From: Numida meleagris
Taxonomy: Eukaryota; Chordata; Aves; Galliformes; Numididae
DNA length: 64,000 nucleotides
Direction: 5' to 3'
Assembly: GCF_002078875.1 (NCBI RefSeq)
Contig: NC_034409.1
Coordinates: 105,386,990-105,450,989 of the forward strand
A model generated the notes under the pieces. The model was not told where the DNA came from, did not search any database, and saw only the letters and a program-made list of their open reading frames with translations. Each line of letters starts with the position of its first letter. Positions within the stretch are counted from its first letter, which is position 1. This document shows, one piece after another, positions 59,648 to 64,000 of this stretch. The position numbers were made by a program, and so were the translations under genes.

Positions 59648-62600
59648 TTCTACTTGTACGGCCAGCACTTGTTCTCATGTCCCCACATTTATTGGGGTGT
59701 CATGCAAGAGACTACCAGATTGAGGCAGTATGGCAATGATCAGGAGACATACAGATCTAGAGGAAATAGATTTGCTTAGTTTTGCTGCTCCTGGAAAAAT
59801 TTAGAAAGTTGGATTCACCATAATGTCCAAAACTGGTCTTTGACTCCACTTTTATTAAACCTAGTTTGTTCTTAATTGCAGATTGTACTAATGAGTCATC
59901 TCTCCTTAACTTCTCTTCCACAAGGGAAAAAATAACATTCAAGTGTGTAATTATCATTATCATCTTACCTTTATTTGGCAGTCTGACCAGTTGTCACTCA
60001 TTTAAGCCTTTGGCAGGCTTTAAACACTAATTAATGTACTGTATTACCATATCTGTTAAATTACTTTGGGCAATATTTGATAAGTTTTTACGTTTCTCCT
60101 TGCTAGTCTTGTTGTTTTTGAAAGTATATTGAAATAATGTATGCGCAAATCAGCTTGTGACTAGGCACTTACTGCATGCTAAGTTTATTGAATTTCTTTT
60201 CCCAATTATTTCATTGTAAGTTGTGTTTATGACAGATTGTCTGACATATTAGACATAATAAAGACCTTAATAACCGATATTATTGAAATCCATACAGAAG
60301 AAAGGGCAGAACTCTGAGAAGAAGAAAACTACTGTTAATTATAGATGGAAGGCTGGCTTCTGAAAGTGCTGGAGGGTCTGTTTTAAGGATGTTTATTTCC
60401 AGTAGGTTATGAAAAAGTCAAAAGAGCACATCCCTATCAACAAATATGTATGAATTACATTTGGAAGTAAATATCTGTTATATTCTTTTATTGAGTTATC
60501 AAGATAAATGAGATGACAAAACTTAGACTTTTATCCTCAGTGACACGGTATTTTTCTGTTTCCCAGTTTCCTTTTCTTCTTCAAGTTTTCTCTTCCCCTC
60601 CAAGCCAAAGCAATTTTTCTTTTCCTGTGCTCAGCTGAAAGCAAATGAGTCTTTAAATGTTTTCTAGATTCTTACTGATCCTTGCTACTTCATAGTTTCG
60701 TAATCAAAAAAATCTCCTCTCAAGTGTAAAAGAACACAGTTTTCTAAAGAAATCTTACATACTCACTTAGGAGGATATGTTCTCTTTTTCTGTAACTTGC
60801 TTTTTCTGACAGCTGTAAGATACACTAGAGTTTCAGGAACTCTTAATATGCTAAAAAAGTCACTTAATAGTGAGTGATTACTTTAACATGTACAGGGTAA
60901 TTTTATTTTAATTGGTCTGGATATTCCCCAAGTACATGATGGTGAGATGTAGAAAAATAATTATTCCATATCTTACAAGATACTGCACTTCAATATCTCT
61001 GCAACAAAAAGAAATGACCTTATATAAATGGGTTATTTAGAGGTGCCATTCTTTAAAGGTAAAATGCCCTCAGCATCTTTCCATCAAGCTTGTCAACAGC
61101 TTCACTAAAATGCTCTTGCATCCAATAACCTATGGATGCATACAATTCCACAGTGATCCTTTTGAAGGTCCTCATTTCTCACATGCAAAAATTTCAGATA
61201 TTGTCTGTAGAAGTATTTGTAATGTGTGCTTTGTTTAAGAAAGGAAACAGATTCCAGAACAGAGGTAGCATTTTTATGTATAGATAGAAGTTATACCCAT
61301 AATCCAATAATTTACAGATTGATTGAGTGAAGTAGGAAAGAAAGCTAAGGGATATGAATCTCTCTCACAATACCAACTCTTACTGAACAGTTGGGAAGGA
61401 ACTATTAAATACTTAAGAGATAATTCATTGTTAGAAGCTTCAGAAGAATGCACGGATTTATGGGAAGTTCTGAAGGAATACACAGCATGAATTAGAGACA
61501 TCCCACAGTTGTTTTTGGAACTGAATTATGATCTCTTTGCAGGTAGAAAACAGAATAAGGCAGAGTTTTCCTTTACCTACTTGAGCCAGCCAAAAAATAT
61601 AGCTGTGCAGAAACTGTAGTGTACAGCATATTTGTGGCAATTATTGCTACTTGTCGTAGTAGTCTTTTCTATCTCCCAGCATCTGCATGTAGTGTCCAGT
61701 GGTGGGATGTGTATGGAGCAGATGACCAGGTGTAGTTCTTACCCCACCCGTTTTCTGCTGCTAATGTGGTAAAAGCTGTAGATTCCCTGTTGAGATTCGA
61801 AGAATTGAGCTTCTCTTTGACACTGCTTGTCTGATCTATAACTACCTACAACATCAAGGCTCCAGGATGGATTTGTTACTCCTTCTGCTTTCCCTCAATA
61901 CTCTGCAGATGGCAAGTAGGCCTGTTGAGTCTCCTGCAGTGAGTGCAAGATACTTCAACACCTGTCTCCTCACACTTACTGACTGCCATGCCGCGTCCCG
62001 CACGTTAGTACTGTTGTTACCTTTCTGTCACTCAGATCTCCCATCCATGCACTCTTGACCAACAATTTTGCAGTCTGTCCACCAGATGAACCTGGTGCAT
62101 AAGGGCATATGGGCAAGAGCAGCTGTGACACTACCCTATACCCCCCTACACTCTCCTCCACCAGACAAACACTGCAACCTTCCCTGCTCATGTAGCAGGT
62201 ATGCTCTCCCGTTGTGTGACTGGACATCCCAAGCTTGTGGCCCCATCTGAAAATCTCATATTTTGGCATTACACTGGCCTGAGGAGTCTGCAGAAGGAAG
62301 CAAGTGCTCCTGTTAGAATAGTGTCACTGGATGATGTGCAGTATCTAAGCCTGAAAAGCCATTAGGAGAAGAAATCTGAGAATGCAAACAAATTGTATTT
62401 ATACTCTCCATCTCCTGTCCATTCAAAGTGTTTCATACATGTTATTTAAGCATGGTAAAAACTCTGTAAGCTGTTTGTTTTGTATACATCTTGAGAAGAA
62501 AAGATGTAACCTCCCTTTCTTTCTTCTATGCACCTTCTCTGTTAGCAGTGAGAGGCTGAAGGATGATTTTTTATTTTTTTTAATAACCACTGATTAATGT

Positions 62601-64000
62601 ACACCAGCAAGTTGAGAACTGAGGAGTGACACCCCTGGAAAACTGTACAGAGACTGAGTTGGTGATGGGCTATGACCTACCGTTGTTAGTGGCTGGGCCG
62701 TTGGTTTTCACTGGAGAAAAAAACAGGATACAGCATCCAAAATCACTGACTAAGTTCTACTTGAGGAGACAGGAGAGGCAGAATGAATGTTGTTTTGATG
62801 GAGAAGTGAAAGAGGGCTAGGATCTCCATAGCTGTTTTGAATTCCCCTTGAAGGATAGTAGCCAAACTGACCATAAAAATTTCATTTATAGTCCCTTAGA
62901 ACTGACTGGCTGTTTAAGCACTGCATACGTTTGCATTGGTTGAGACTAGGGTCAGAGCACTTATGTTGCACTTTCCTTCCTCCCTCTGAAATGTAAATAC
63001 ATTTCTTCATGTCATGAGTATTTTACTTCAATCCACAAAGGTATTTCTGAAAGGATGCAAACACTTAATTTGAGCACTTGTTGGACATTGTTTTTCATTT
63101 AGCCTTGTGAGTTATATTCCCAAGGAGAGGAGCCAGAATTCTTGAAATGTATTTCTCCGTCTAATGATGCGTTAGAAAAATACACCAGTGGAGCTACTGA
63201 GGTCATGGTGACTGCTGGGTGTTGAGAAACTTTACTAATGCATCTCTTGGGCTGTGAATATTATATTTCAGAATTAGCCTTTTTTTTAAATTACATTGAT
63301 GTTTTTATCTTTGATTCAACTGTGTAGGTATCTCTGAATTTGCAGTGAATAAACTTTGCTTTTTAAGTAATGAGATATCTTGCTTTTCTAAAGTGATTTG
63401 TTCTTGTACTCATTTACTCTTTTATATAGCATTGTCTTTTTTTTTATAGAAGGACTAGTTGCTTTTCTTTTCTCTCTCTTTTATGTTAGATGCTTGAGTT
63501 TAAGGAATTGCTAATTAAGTTCCCTATTAGCTAATTTGTACTGCAATTGAATCTCACTGAGTTTGTAAATAGCACTGTTACTTGCAAGAGCACTGGTCTT
63601 GTAAAAACATTTTTCAGCACTCAAGCAACAAGTACCTTAAGTAGAGGTGCTAACAAACTGTCAGTTTTAACACAGCTTGAGTATTAATTCACATTTCTCT
63701 TCTCATGTGAAAGGTTGTAAAGTAGTACATAATGATTACCCTATCTAGATAAAGTTAGAAGTGTGGCACTATGCTTATCTGGATACCAAAATATATTTTC
63801 GAATCTATATATACAGAACACTAATGATCACAAAAGTAATACTGACGGATGAGTTATGGAGACAGATTCTATTTTTTTTTTCCTTAAGGAAATAAAACAT
63901 TCATAGTTGTTTCTCATCTATTTTTTGTTTGTAAAAACAGAGAATATTGTGTTGACAAAAGCACTGAGATATGTCATATTGCTGGAAAACTCTTGTGAAT

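Larger units (their letters stand above)
52788..64000. other. Long non-coding stretch, no supported gene
   Basis: About 11.2 kb without a recognisable gene or interspersed repeat. Simple runs occur near 53855-53870, 57451-57473 (T-rich followed by CAG) and 57541-57560 (GTTTT units). 55550-57060 and 61700-62300 are somewhat richer in GC than the rest, with open frames of up to about 115 codons that match nothing I know. Regulatory-looking sites at 55224-55307 and 59626-59647 are listed separately. No RNA gene seen. Confidence 0.5.

Noticed and set aside
61867..62058. 63-codon plus-strand frame starting with a leucine-rich, signal-peptide-like stretch.
   Set aside because: Short, no known family, no supporting splice or promoter signal; leucine-rich starts arise easily from CT-rich sequence.
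1..64000. Bacterial-style features: operons, ribosome-binding sites, CRISPR arrays, attachment sites, origins.
   Set aside because: The repeat content shows an avian nuclear genome; no direct-repeat/spacer array and no prokaryotic gene organisation are present.
1..64000. tRNA, snRNA, microRNA or other structured RNA genes.
   Set aside because: None was recognisable by eye; a covariance-model scan (tRNAscan-SE, Rfam) would be decisive and could not be run.

Overview
The window is vertebrate nuclear DNA, almost certainly from a bird. Every interspersed repeat I can recognise is avian in type: seven CR1 LINE pieces, most with the octamer 3' tail (TTCTATGA repeats), and two solo endogenous-retrovirus LTRs. 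I see no Alu, L1 or B1 and none of the poly-A-tailed SINEs typical of mammals. I cannot name the species. Most of the sequence is AT-rich, poor in CpG and closed by stops in every frame, as expected for introns or intergenic DNA. There are no bacterial features, and no complete protein-coding gene can be supported.

Layout: 1-8.4 kb is AT-rich single-copy DNA with one CR1 tail (308-615). About 8.4-11.65 kb is a large, multi-block CpG island, by far the strongest functional signal here. Inside it a consensus splice donor on the minus strand (exon end at 9959) closes a GC-rich stretch that looks like a non-coding first exon. The simplest model is a gene transcribed leftwards from about 10.0-10.4 kb, with 1-9.96 kb as the start of its first intron and 10.4-64 kb as upstream flank. 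The right edge of the island is bounded by an ambiguous base (11669) and a long (CCCTT)n pyrimidine tract with quadruplex potential on the other strand.

11.8-64 kb is a gene-poor stretch carrying CR1 pieces at 18.0, 31.8, 34.5, 35.6-36.9 (with reverse-transcriptase remnants), 41.5 and 52.7 kb, and LTRs at 48.55-49.09 kb (ERVL-type) and 51.2-51.7 kb (with a perfect 6-bp target duplication). Scattered in it are exon-like signals: a CpG-rich patch ending in a near-consensus donor at 21.88 kb, a branchpoint/poly-T/acceptor at 29.2 kb, and an acceptor-donor pair at 40.23-40.36 kb. There are also several palindromic or paired transcription-factor-like sites. These fit a spliced non-coding transcript or regulatory elements, but all are inferences from sequence alone.

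I found no convincing new biological system. The points most worth checking are the leftward first exon and its first intron, the CpG-rich patch at 21.6 kb, the overlapping palindromes at 59.63 kb, the paired TTACGCAA sites at 55.2 kb, and the quadruplex-prone tract at the island edge.
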